Below are positions 46,648 to 58,828 of a stretch of 64,000 bases of DNA, one piece after another. Position 1 is the first letter of the stretch, and every line of letters begins with the position of its first letter. The DNA comes from Anticarsia gemmatalis. Taxonomy: Eukaryota; Arthropoda; Insecta; Lepidoptera; Erebidae. The stretch spans positions 8,742,001 to 8,806,000 of the forward strand of contig NC_134753.1 in NCBI RefSeq assembly GCF_050436995.1, written 5' to 3'. The notes below the pieces were generated by a model that was not told the DNA's origin, ran no database searches, and was given only the letters and a program-made list of their open reading frames with translations. A program made the translations under genes and the position numbers.

Positions 46648-47966
46648 TTTAAAATAAATGTAATAATTCTAAATTTCCTGAACCCTTACTTTGTCTTCTG
46701 AATATCATAAAATATTTAAAACAAATATTGTTTGACTAGAAAAAAAAATTACATGTCTGTTGAAACCATAACTTAAATTTAAAATACGGTTTCAAATAAT
46801 TAATTCCGTCCCAATTTTTCCTTGTTTGAGCGCCCTTAATTTTCAGCAAATCCAATGACTTTTTTGAAAAATCACTAAAATCAGAACTAAGTCATTATTT
46901 TGAAATCAAAGTAATGTGTTTAATAACTTTGTTTACCGTTTAGTTAAGAAACGAAGCCTGCTAAAGGCATAGAGTTATAATAGAGATAGAATATTATATA
47001 TTTTTGTACGTAGGACATTATATTTTTTTATGTAAGTACACATGTTTGCGTTTTTTGTTACCCAATATAGGCACGTAAAGCATTTTTTTCAACAATCTAA
47101 TCCATGAATATTCAATAATGTGACCTATGGAACTACATCTAAATAATTGTATAAGTACTTTCTCTTTTTGGCGAAAAACTAAGTAATTCTGTTTCAATTC
47201 CGTCACTGCGATAATATATGCACTTGTGTTAATATACAGGACCTGTGATTGTGCTTTGTTTTACAGTTAAAATGCAAATATACAATGCGAGTGCAACTAT
47301 GCATTTGCAATTTTTGTTTTCTAAATTTAGAAACTAAGTAGTTTTGAAATCAATATAATTTAAATTGTGATCAAATAGTTATACTTGTTAAGAAAACAAA
47401 TCATAAATACGTTCCATCTGGGCCCGCATACTTAGTCAGTAAGGGTGCAAAGATTGCAACTTTGGCATATAATCTTTACTTGGCCCCCCACTTTTCATTG
47501 CATCAACATCGCAGGATTTTTGTAGTTGAACTTAGAATAAGCAATACTTGTCTGAGGAACAAAAATAAACAGACCTTTAAAATTACATACATAACATCAC
47601 GTCTGTGCTAAAGGTAAAGTTATATGAGATCCATTCGGTTTTTGCAGTCTACAATATAAGTTCTACGAGTACAATAGTGTGTACACTTATTGGTATTTTC
47701 CATACATGTTACTAAACTTCCAGAGTTTTCCGTTACTGAATATAATCTAATAACAATAAGAAAACCCCCAAATAGCACTTTGCCTGGCCGAGGAAAGTGC
47801 GACAAGGAGGAAGATTACCGATCGCCAAGGCAGTCTAAATCGTCAGCTTTAAGCAGGATATTTTGTAGACCGCGCAAATATTTATTCCATATAGAAATCG
47901 AACCCACCAACTCCGGACGCTATAGTGGCATGGCTATGCTCTTAACTGCCTACTGCGCCATTAATG

Positions 47967-48084
47967 CCCGGTTTCTGAGTACATTTAGCGGTAGTTTATC
48001 TACTCAAAATCGTTTTTTTTTGTATGAATTTAAACGCTATCGAATAGATAAACTACCGTTAAATGTACCTCAGAAACCTTGGGT
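47967..48084. mobile_element. Foldback MITE, copy B
   Basis: The left end is CCCGGTTTCTGAGTACATTT and the right end CTCAGAAACCTTGGG, with nearly complementary arms of about 50 bp and a T-rich loop. It lies 360 bp from copy C. A tRNA-like sequence directly abuts it on the left. Confidence 0.8.
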
Positions 48085-48443
48085 AAGACCACCAAATGAA
48101 CCTTAAACAAACAATAATATTGTGTAATTTATTGTATTGCGCAAATCATTTTGGATGGTCTTCACACCATGTCCTGACATCTAGCGGCGTATGTTGAAAC
48201 TTGTTGAAGTATTCGCCTCTTCGATGAGTGGATGTTCACTATTGTTTTAGTTCAAGCAATGTCTGCTCGCTGGCGCTGTAGTCAACCATACGTGAAATAA
48301 AACACTATTATTACATATTTCAGTTGTATATTTTTATAAAAAAAACGATAGCGCTGTAATTACTTCTAAGGTCATACTGAAAAAAAAATAAAACCATAAA
48401 GGTAGAATAAGAACCCTGAGCTTAAGCTTAGTGTTTAATGTAG

Positions 48444-48566
48444 TAACCTCCGGTTTCTGAGGTACATTTAGCGGTAGTTTATCTATTCCATAGCGCTTAA
48501 ACTCATGTAAAAAAACGCTATCGAATAGATAAACTACCGCTAAATGTACACAGAAACCGGAGGTTA
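48444..48566. mobile_element. Foldback MITE, copy C (best preserved)
   Basis: The terminal repeats TAACCTCCGGTTTCTG (48444-48459) and their exact complement (48551-48566) lead into arms that pair almost throughout the 123-bp element, meeting at CATAGCG/CGCTATC. A transcript would fold into a long hairpin. Confidence 0.85.
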
Positions 48567-48852
48567 GTGTCGCTTCAAGCTTCTTTGCTCAATGGGTGGA
48601 AGCCGAAAACAGTGGTATTTATTATAAGTTTATCGTCTCCATGCTTCGGACTGCACGATAAAAGCCGATCACAGTAGTTGTCAATTAGGACAACAGTTGT
48701 TAAGCCTTCGCTTGAACTACTTTGAAACTAAGTTGACTATAAACCATTCGACGCATAAATCAGTTCTAAACCTGATGCATTACGTCTTCGTTACTTTCGA
48801 TATTTGACAACACGACTGGTTTCTCCAATCTTTGAAATTTGTTTATTGTTTA

Positions 48853-48906
48853 ACTTTTATTTATTTCATTTATAGAATTGTTTCTATAAATGAAATAAAT
48901 AAAAGT
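48853..48906. repeat. Perfect hairpin, 25-bp arms, 4-nt loop
   Basis: The arm starting ACTTTTATTTATTTCATTTA (48853-48877) is exactly complementary to 48882-48906; the loop is TTGT. It directly abuts the SINE at 48909, so it may have formed during SINE insertion or by later inversion/duplication of its tail. Confidence 0.88.
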
Positions 48907-48908
48907 CT

Positions 48909-49106
48909 CCCGCACTATGAATTGCTGTGTCGCGGGTACTTTTACAAACATACAAACAACGGACACAAAACACAACCAGACCCGAAATAATATTAGTGGA
49001 TCGCACAAATAATTGATCCGTGTGGGAATCGAACCCACAACCTCCCGACGCAGTGGTATCGGCGTGGCGACGTAATTTACGTCGTAAACCACTGCGCCAT
49101 GGAGGC
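48909..49106 (-). mobile_element. tRNA-derived SINE, family B, copy 2
   Basis: The minus sense head has GGCGCAGTGGTTTACGAC and the B box GGTTCGATTC. The head contains a short extra palindrome (GACGTAATTTACGTC) absent from copy 1. The tail end adjoins the hairpin at 48853-48906. Confidence 0.85.
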
Positions 49107-50793
49107 AGTTTTACTAATAATAGACATTGAAACACATAGGTCAAAAATATTCTGTACCACAGCATAGGTCAGAATTTTGTGACTCTGGCGGCGGTATATG
49201 CATGTTAGAAAATGAAATTAAAGTTATATATGTGCCAAGATGTAAACTTACAACATCGAATGACATGCACATAGTTCAAAAGATCACATTATTTTACAGC
49301 GACAAAAGTAGAGGTCATTGGCTTTAAAACAATTCATTATTAACGCGACCGGCAACTTTAACATTGGGACTGTGTAAAACATTCAATATTTGGTAACACA
49401 TTACAATACGATTGATATGCGATACTCATCTTTTTTGACAAAAACTAAGTAATTAATACGTTTTCTAGCAAAAATTAAAAATAAAATGATCACGTAGGTA
49501 CCAAAGCATTATATCATTAGAATGAATTAATAAAATGCATTAAATGTTCATGTCAGCTCTAGAATTCTATACACGTTTAGTTAGTGTTTTTAAGTTGACG
49601 AAATTGATATAAGTACCTACACATTATTTTAGCACAATCCAAAACGACTTCACAATGATAGTTCAATCAAAAGTGCCTTGGGCAGCTAATTTTTGATAAG
49701 AGGGATGTTTCCATTAGTAATATCTTAACTGAAAAAAATAGTCAGTAAAAGAAAGGATTACCCAGTCGCGGAAATATATAAATCCGTGTATCATGGACTA
49801 ACTATGAATACCTACGTCTAAATGACCATGTTTACATAAAATCATTTATTACGTCAATGTTGTATGCTATTCACAATAACTGCCTCTAAAATAAAACATA
49901 AACGTCTGAAGTAAAAAATCCAGACAATTTCCAACAGTTCGAAGAGGAAAAAATATTGTGAATGGGGAAATGTCAAAGCTGCGAAATCAGTAGAGTCAGT
50001 ATCGATCAGTTGAGTGGCCAAATAAACTAAACAAGTAACAGATAGATGCCCGGAGACTCGGTTTTAAGCCATTAGGCAATTGACGATTTATTGCGAACCA
50101 GTGCCGTTGGTCAATTTACCAATTTGTGTACAATACCGATGTGCGGTATACTTGTACGTAGGGACTGGCAAATTTATGAAATACTGAACTACGCTGGGAG
50201 ATAGTAGCGCTTCTTTTATGACGTGCTTCGAAGATATTATGTTTATGCAGATATTAAACATTATATAACTTTTCCAATCTATTTCTTTATTCTTGTCTAT
50301 GTATAAGTTTTGTAGGTTTAAGTCTTGTGTCTTATTGGCCAATTGCCATCTTGATTGTTGTCAAAACCAGGCTATCTATATCTTGAATATTTATACAGAT
50401 ACCGAGTGATACAAGTCTTCAAAATGTCCCCACTGTTTGCGATTACCTTCATCAAAGCCTGTGACAAAATGAGGCGATTATCACTCTCTAGTGTCCATAC
50501 ATCTGAACCTAAACTATTTGAATTGCATCTTAAGTATTGTCGCTTGTACCACTTTACCGACCCTTACTTCTCAAATTCTACATAACAGTCAAAATGTATG
50601 GCTTTGCTGTTTGATGGCATTTTGATGATCATCAATGTGTCAGTGACGAAATCAGCGTATTTTAGATGTCGATAAAATCTATTATTAGTAGGTATTATAT
50701 TAAAGCTAGTATTAAAGTTATTGAATTAAGACTTTTTATGTTTTACTAGTCAGGATATGATGTCAATAAGTCAATAATATGAATTATCTGGTA

Positions 50794-51011
50794 CTAGCTG
50801 ACCCGGCGAACTTCGCACCGCCTAAAATATGCAAAATTAAATGTTTATTTTTCAATAGTTGTGGGAGATTTTCTTAATATTTTTTTCCGTAAGAACCTTC
50901 TCCTAATAATAACAAATACAACACAAAAAGAATTAGTAAAATCGGTCCAGCCATTCACGCGTGATGCCTTGACCAAGGAAAACGGATTTCATTTTTATAT
51001 ATGTATATAGA
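50794..51011 (+). repeat. RTE-like interspersed repeat, family 1, copy 2
   Basis: It starts CTAGCTGACCCGGCGAACTT and matches 25171-25362 closely. It ends in an AT-rich tail (TATATATGTATATAGATT). Confidence 0.7.
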
Positions 51012-54000
51012 TTATTATAAATAGATAGGAAAGCAACTCTATAAGGGTTCAAAAAAACGACGGAACACTTCGCGAAAAGGTAAGTATTACCTTAGCCGTG
51101 AATACTCAAATTAATTTACGTTTAAAATTGATTATAGTCTAAATTTGAAAATATACTGAATAATAAACAGCTCATCGATATGTATAGGTAGAGTCCATTA
51201 TATTAGAAAATGGTATAATTACGTAATTAAAGAAAATACGTGTCATTAATATTAAAATAATGAAATTAATATGATTAGTTTAATTAATTTACTAATTCAT
51301 ATTAAAATCACAGTCTTTACTGTGCAAAATATTGTGGTGTTGCTGAACTATTAATTATTTCAATGTCACAACATTCTTTGAAGGTGGTTTAAGAACTCAC
51401 AGTAACCCATATGGGCAGTATAATAATTATATTATATTTTGCGATTTATAAAAATAAATATTTTTCATAAATTATTCAGCTGTACCTAAAGGTACTGAAC
51501 GTTGAAAACATAGGGGTCGGAACTTAAGTGGATGTTCATTATGTTCACTCGTAAACATTCAATCTTTTATGAAACGAGCTGTAATTTGATCCATTCCATC
51601 ATCATCCATCCCGAAAGTAATCCTACTAATATTAAAAAAGCTTGTTAAAAAGCGGAACTTTGTAAATGGTGGATAGACAGATGTTTGGATGACTGCTGCA
51701 ATATAATAAAACTGATTTACCACACCGATGGTCATTATGCTAGATAGCAATGACGATCTCCACTTAATTTGAAAACTGAAAGAAAATCTTCCATAGAATA
51801 ATGAGGAGAAATTCCAGCATCATTGTTTGTTCAGGGGAACCAACTGCGTGGATTGTTGACAAAATTTTCAACGTACTTCTAAATATTTCAGTAAGCGGAA
51901 AGTTGAACAACCGATCATTTTCTTATTTAGTTAATAATAAAATTTGAGTAACAAATCCGCCAGCTTACCTATCAGAATTTCCCCGAAATAAATAAAACGT
52001 AAATGGAGGCACTTTCTTGAAACGATTCTAACAATTTCTGTGAATTCTATAGTTCGAGTACCTGCGTGATATTTTTTTTTCACTTTTATCACGGTTGATA
52101 TCATCAATGTGAACTCTGAATTACCACAAATATTAACGAGTTTTTTTAAGTACCCAGCCAGGTATTTTTAGATGTTGAGTTCATGAGTTATCGCACGAGC
52201 TACTGTATTGTGTCAGAACATGTGATCTTGGTGGAAAATCACGCGTGGGAGATAGAAACGCTAAGCCTAGCATGTAGAGATGAGCTTATCTACGCCAATG
52301 TATCTAGTTGCAAAGTAAATTATACAAAGGTTATCGATACAATTATGATTCACATAAAATGTGCAAAACGTGTTGACCGTTACTTGCACCAATTTAATAT
52401 GTAAACGTGACGGGGCTCATGTTGAGCTAATGAGCTATTGACGACTGATAAATTGACTTGTTTAGGATTATAGGTAATTAAATCACGTGAATAACACTCT
52501 AATACCTGCGTACGCTCGCGTGGTATTCCTTATTCACTTTTTTTGAGGTACTAAGCCTTCTTTGCGAATATATTTAAGTTATTACTTGCATATCATAGAG
52601 GTTCAATGCGATTATCAACCCTATTTAATTTTATCAAAACATGATATCAGGAACGATATTAGGCATATGAAAGGTTTTTTGGTAGATTATTGTGATATGA
52701 CGTAAAGGAAAAGTTTTGGGAGGTTTTTGAAAAATGTTAAGCCTTCCTTTACAGATATTGAATTGGTGAGTGATAATTATGAAAATCTTGTTAGATGGAT
52801 TCTAGCACATTAGGTTAGCAACTACTTCAACTAAGCTGTAGTAGTTAATCCTAGGTACAAACCCACCCAGTGTAAGATGGCATCCTTAACGAGATCATTC
52901 ATCATGTGCATTTGGCATTCGTTGATGTGCAGTGTGACAGAATGTGATCTATCGCCGCGTCCAGGGTCACAGATAACTAGCTGTTAAGCATTTATATGTA
53001 TTATTGTATATACCTAACACTGCAAGAGACTACCATACGTTAATTTAAGACAATTTCCCTGACATTTACCACTATCGACCAAAAGGTAAATGTAGATTTT
53101 CATAATACCTGATTGACTACAATACCAATGCTAATTTTATCAAAAGACATAATCCAATACTGTACTTATGTGTATAATTGTACTTATGTGTTTCAATAAA
53201 ATGGGTAATATTATTGTAATTAATTAATTTCAATTTATTAAGTTATATGTATGTTGCACTAATTTTACATTATTTGTAATAAATAATACACAATAATGAA
53301 TAAATAATATACTTAATAGCTTTGATGCTTTTTGTTTTGGACAAACTTCATTACAGAAAAATCAAAAACTTGTATTTTTTGTAACAGAACCAGTACTGAT
53401 TACACGTTATTCGTATTTTAATTTAATTTAGCATTACACGTGTAAGCCATAAATTAAAATGTGTCATTTAAATGTTTAACCTTCAATTATGATTATGGTT
53501 TTGTAATTGTTAATTGTGTAACAAAAGCCTTCCCAGAAGGGCTGAAATTTATTGTATGACCTTCAAAGTTGAGTTCCATTACAACTTCTAAGGGCAGGAC
53601 ATTAATTTACGAGGGAGAATGACCATCAGAGTGATTTTTGGTAAAGAAAAGATGTCAAAGACATCGGCTTGTATCTTAAACATCGATCTGTTCGTAGAAA
53701 AATCTAACTACTTTACAAAATTCGAGTCACAGACGTCTTGATAATTTTGGTGATAATTTAGTATCTATAATAATACATACATACAGTTTTATACACTGAA
53801 AATTAGGTAAATTTAAAAAGAAGAAGTTGATTATGATCAATTATTATACATTTTTAACACATGTTAACAAGTTAGTAGTACCTACTAAGGATTTCTCTGC
53901 GCCGAAATGTCAAGCAACTTAGATATAAAATACTCTTTGGTGCAAAATGCATATTAAGTATTAAACGATCCATGCTTCGTTTTTAACGTTGCATGTTTTG

Positions 54001-54333
54001 TCTAAAATACAAATATGTCGAATTCGATTTTGTTTAATTAAATGTTGTGTAATCATTTTAACGAAAATAAAGTGTTCCTGTAAACAAAATGTACGAAATA
54101 AATGACTAATTTATGTATCACAATAGGTGATAGCAAGTAACTAGTTAGCGATATACCTAAGTATATGTTAACATTTACTTACATATTATCATCTTTTTGA
54201 CAGTCGGTTAGCGATCTAAGGTCAACCAGGTGCAAGGCCTTACAAAAATAAGCAATTGCATACCTAGAACAATAACACTTTAGTAAAATCTAGGCAGTTA
54301 ATATGTAAAGTTCTAAATTAGTTTTTATTTAAC

Positions 54334-54535
54334 ACTAGCTTTTACCCGCGACTTCGTCCGCCACCTTAATTTTCCCATAATGCGTCATTTTCCCGGGGTA
54401 AAAAGGAGCCTATGTCCTTTCTCGGGTATTAAAATATCTCCATACCAAATTTTCTGCAAATTGGTTCAGTAGCTCAGGAGTGATTGATTAACAGACAGAC
54501 AGAGTTACTTTCACATTTATAATATTAGTATAGAT
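54334..54535 (+). repeat. RTE-like interspersed repeat, family 2, copy 1
   Basis: Runs from CTAGCTTTTACCCGCGACTT to TTTATAATATTAGTATAGAT, a form typical of lepidopteran LINE-tail repeats. It is related in layout to 63643-63866. Confidence 0.65.
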
Positions 54536-54949
54536 TAAGTATTCTTTTGTTTAATGCATCAAGGCAACAATGTATAAGTAGTATAAATTCGTTAAGTTTA
54601 TTAGATGGTTAAGAAGAAAAGTGCCTTTTAAAATTTTCATTTTCTACTATCCCCATGATAACTTTTTACAGTACGTTTCAGTGGTTGAGTCTGGAACGCA
54701 TGCCAGACAGGTAGACTTACGTATTTATGATATTACCAGTACATTGCTGTAATTTGTGACATTACAATCGCTTCTTGCGATTTTATTTATTTAACAACTG
54801 TAGCTATACAGTTGAAATCTTAATGTTTCATTGAAGAGCAATTTCACAGACAGGCTAGTGATAAGCAAAGTGGTTCCTTTGAAAGATCAGAACCCCAAAA
54901 ACCGTATTTACGTCTTACTATTGAAATCATCCTTTGAGACCACATACTT

Positions 54950-55131
54950 CCTCCGTAGAGCAGTGGTTTAGGTCGCCACAACACCATTGCGTCGGGAAGT
55001 CGTGGGTCCGATTCCCACACGGAACAATTTACTTGTGCGATACACAAATAATTATTTCGGGTCGGGATTTATTTTATGTCCGTGTTTGTATGTTTGTAAA
55101 AGCCCCGCGACACAAGAGCAATTCTTAGTGC
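54950..55131 (+). mobile_element. tRNA-derived SINE, family B, copy 3
   Basis: Plus-strand head CCTCCGTAGAGCAGTGGTTT with B box GGTCCGATTCC; the body and tail match copies 1 and 2 (CCCGCGACACAAGAGCAATT). Confidence 0.82.
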
Positions 55132-57464
55132 GATTTGATATTATATTAATTGTCACTAAAAAAAAACTTCCTTTATCTTTCGCCTCTTGACAAGCAATAA
55201 AAGGCAAATTTTACTACGAATGTGAATAAATTACGTGTAGTTGCATCATTACCTCGATATCTACACACACATAAAAAAAATATTGAAATAATTGACAATG
55301 TTAATAAATAAATACTATTGCATTTGTTAAGCTCAGAACATGAAAATTGATGCTGCTATAGCAATCTCAGCACCCGTAGGTTGACTGACAGATAAATGCG
55401 TGTGGCGTCAACTTAACGTTTTGTAATACAATTGCAGGAAGTTTATTTATATTTAGGTATAAATAGTCACGTTATGATCGAAATTCTATAATAAGGGATA
55501 CATAAATAATTAACAAAGGGCGTATTGCTATGCTTACACGTTTTGGTAAAGCCGGCGGGAAGCTGCGTATTTACAGAAATAATACTATACATTTAAAATT
55601 AAATTTAAATTTTGTACATACAAACATACATAATATCACGTTTGTTAAATCCAAAGGTGAAGGCCGAGATTTCGCCCGTTTATAATGTTGGTCATATGTA
55701 ATAGAAGACGAGCCACATACCGGGCACGTAACCAAACTACTACTATTGAAAATATTCTAGTATAAAGTAGGAATGACTTATAGCAGTTTACCCAACCCAG
55801 GAATAGGACAGCCGAATTTTTCAATCTCCTCTGCGCATTAAACTATAAAAACAAATAAACTACTTATTAACTTCATAACATTATACTCACAAAAATTTTA
55901 CAAACAGAACGTGTTTATAAAATTCCATATGTGTTCTAAATCCTACTCAGTGGTTTATTCTTTTAACCTAGTAATGAGTAAATGGTCTAATTAAGTGTCA
56001 GCGCTGTGCTCACTGTTACGGTACGTTACACACACATCGGCATATATTATACCATCCTTAATGTACGTAACCTTACCAAGAATAGTAGGAAAGGATTTCC
56101 TAAATAAGAAAACAGGCAAATTTTATTTGCATCGAATATGTTTCAGTAGTGCGATTTACCACTGTCAACTATCAACGACCGGCTAACGACTGCCGTAATA
56201 GCTAATTTTGTAGTAAATTTTAAGTGTCAACTCTCGGTAGTCGATAGTACCGTATGTAAAAAATCGCGGTATGGGTTCTCAGGTATTCTTAAGGAACATC
56301 GTTATCGAAATCAGTATTAACTGTAGAATATTCTAGTGTGTCTGCATATAATCTAGGCTAGACCAGGCGCTTCGGAAACGAGATCGGGTGTTGTATCACT
56401 GATTGAAAGAGGCCCATATCCGGCAGAGGACTACAAATGATTATCCGAATGTACTAGCTCGTACTAGAGACCTAGATTGCTAGACCTATGGAATATTACG
56501 TCAGATTGATGGCAACACACTCATTGTAGATGTACGCGAATACTCATCAAGAGAGTGAATCATAAGAACTGTTATCACTGTTTAGCACTCCAGTACCATC
56601 TAATGTCCATCTGAAGAATTCGTGTACAATTATTTCAGCATTACTACTCGTTTTTCTTCATGTATTTTCTCGAAATTTTAGCTAACATGCTTTTATCTTG
56701 ATATTCTGTTAAATTATGTATTCTAAGTAATAGTACCTTCTATAAATAAAAAAATAATTATGTAATACATTATACTGTTTGGGAGCAAAGTAATTATTAA
56801 ACTTCTCTCGTCCGAGACACTGAAAACTATTTGTATATTTTTGGTACAAAAGCGATAAATATTCAAATAGATAACATTAATATTTTATTAGAATTATTGT
56901 ACACTGGTACATATGAACTAGACGGATAAGATTGACGTAGGATATCGGTTATCAAGGGGTTTATATTGTTTATAGTTGAGGACCGCCATCGTATTTACTG
57001 TATCAAAGCGGACGTGAGAGGTCATTTGATGCAAGTTGATCTAAGGTCGAACATTACGCATTAATTGATTAAGTACATTATTGCAAAAGAAAACGCAATA
57101 TTAGGAAACTTTAGGAAAACTATATCTATTTATAACTGTACCGATCACATGTATCAAATAAATATGCTCTACAAAATTAATTACATTTTGAACTGATTTA
57201 GTACAACGAATTAAAAAAACACATGCCAAATAATACAGGTAACGACAAAGTAGATTAATGTTAATCAGCTAATTACTTTTGTCTACTGATACCTAATTAA
57301 CTCATCGTTTAATCCGAACTGATTGCGTGGATTTGTCGAAAAAAATATGAAAAGGACTTTGTACTGCGCCTGTAAGGTAAAAGTGTATGCAGTAAAATTT
57401 GTGAATGTGTGCATGCACAATATGCAATTGTAGTTATATATAGATATATTCGCACGCTGTAGCC

Positions 57465-57732
57465 GGTGGATCGGTCCTCGGCGGCTGGTGTATTTTGACC
57501 CTTAGTGTTAGTGTGACGTCAAGGCAGGTCGGTGCGCGCGCGCCGGTGCGCGGTGTTCCCGCGATCGCATCGTATCGTAGCAAAATCACATTTGTATATA
57601 ATCGCTCGTCAGGAACTTCAGCCGGCAGTCTCCTCTGGTGCGTCTTCAATCAATCACATCTTACCAGTGATCTATTGACAGTGATATTGTATATACAGCA
57701 CATCTCTTCTAGCAGTCTAAGGAAAAAATAAG
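57465..57732 (+). promoter_or_regulatory. Probable promoter/first non-coding exon of a gene running right
   Basis: A CpG-rich island in otherwise AT-rich sequence (GCGCGCGCGCCGGTGCGCGG near 57533) is preceded by TATATATAGATATA (57436-57449). It ends at a strong donor, AATAAG|GTGAGTTT (exon end 57732). No long ATG-initiated frame is present, so it would be a 5' UTR exon whose coding exons lie beyond a long first intron, probably outside the window. Exact start unknown. Confidence 0.45.
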
Positions 57733-58660
57733 GTGAGTTTCTTTTATTGTTCGTTATTTACATTTTAGATGACCTGTTTAAATTAGTTGAATGAATACAA
57801 TAGGCAATATTATTGAACAATAAAAAAACACGATGGTGATGTTTGTCAAAGCTGTACAATTTTTGAATTTAAATGTTTTTATTCAAAAACCGGGAATCGG
57901 ATGTGTATCAGTCTATTTTCAAGAGACTCCTCAATTAGACACCAGACACCATGGCTCTCCAAAAAGGATATTAGCACAAGAATTTGAAAACTTATTCAAT
58001 GACCAATTGTAGTCTGGAAAAAATATTGCTTTACGATGACAATTATCTGATTGAACCTGCTTATTGAGCTAATTCATTTCTATACCAAATGCTTCGGTTA
58101 TTTTGAAATTCTAATGAAATAGAAATAGCTTACTTGTTTGGGTTTTTCCTTTATCGAAATATTTTGCGGTTGACGGAAATTTTATTTCAAAGAAAAGTTT
58201 AGATACTGGCCTTCTAAATAACAATTTTGGTGAACAAATGATGATTCATCACTATTGAGCGAATTTAAATTAGACTCTACTTAGAAGAATAAATAAATAA
58301 AGGTCATGGGATTTCTCAATCGGAAGATGATGACAAAATTTATTTCTTATCCAAACTTATAGGTGAAAGAAAACTATCATAAAGACGGTCACTGGCTAAT
58401 ATTGGAATTTATTTTATAATTGGAAATTAGGAATACTAAACGCTAAAGGAATACTTTTTCCATAATAAAAAAACCTTAATGACTTCAGGATTTGTCCACA
58501 CTGACACAATGACATTATAAATAACCTACGCATAAGTAGTTAAGTTTAGTTCTATTTTGGTATTTCATATAAAGATGCAGCTATAAGGAACATAATATTT
58601 TCCCATGACCATGCACTGAATTCTTTTTCTTTAAATAGATTTTATTTTTTTCGTTCGGAT

Positions 58661-58828
58661 AACAGTGATAGCCGAGAGGTATAAGTTGGCACCTTCCACG
58701 CAAGTGGTTACAGGTTCAAACCCGAGGCAACACACCAATGACTTTTTGAAGTTATGTGTGTATTAGAAATTATTTTGCTCTACGGTGAAGGAAAACATCA
58801 TGAGAAAACCTTGCATGCCTAAAAAAAG
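58661..58828 (+). mobile_element. SINE family A, 5' half
   Basis: The tRNA-like head AACAGTGATAGCCGAGAGGT, a B box one base off consensus (GGTTCAAACC) and the body up to CTTGCATGCCTAAAAA are present. The 3' part is missing. Confidence 0.8.

Larger units (their letters stand above)
46516..57464. other. Long gene-poor interval
   Basis: About 11 kb without recognisable coding exons on either strand; open frames are short and resemble nothing I know. It holds repeats: foldback elements (47967-48084, 48444-48566), a strong hairpin (48853-48906), SINEs (48909-49106, 54950-55131), RTE-type tails (50794-51011, 54334-54535), a tRNA-like remnant near 47885-47966 (inverted B box GGTTCGATT), and the short repeat at 46611-46647 shared with 32501. 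Much of it may be regulatory sequence or an intron of a larger gene. Confidence 0.55.

Noticed and set aside
52183..52404. 73-codon frame in the gene-poor interval
   Set aside because: No splice context, no recognisable motif, and a length expected by chance.
57495..57731. 78-codon frame in the CpG-rich island
   Set aside because: It lacks a convincing ATG start and protein features. A non-coding first exon is more likely.
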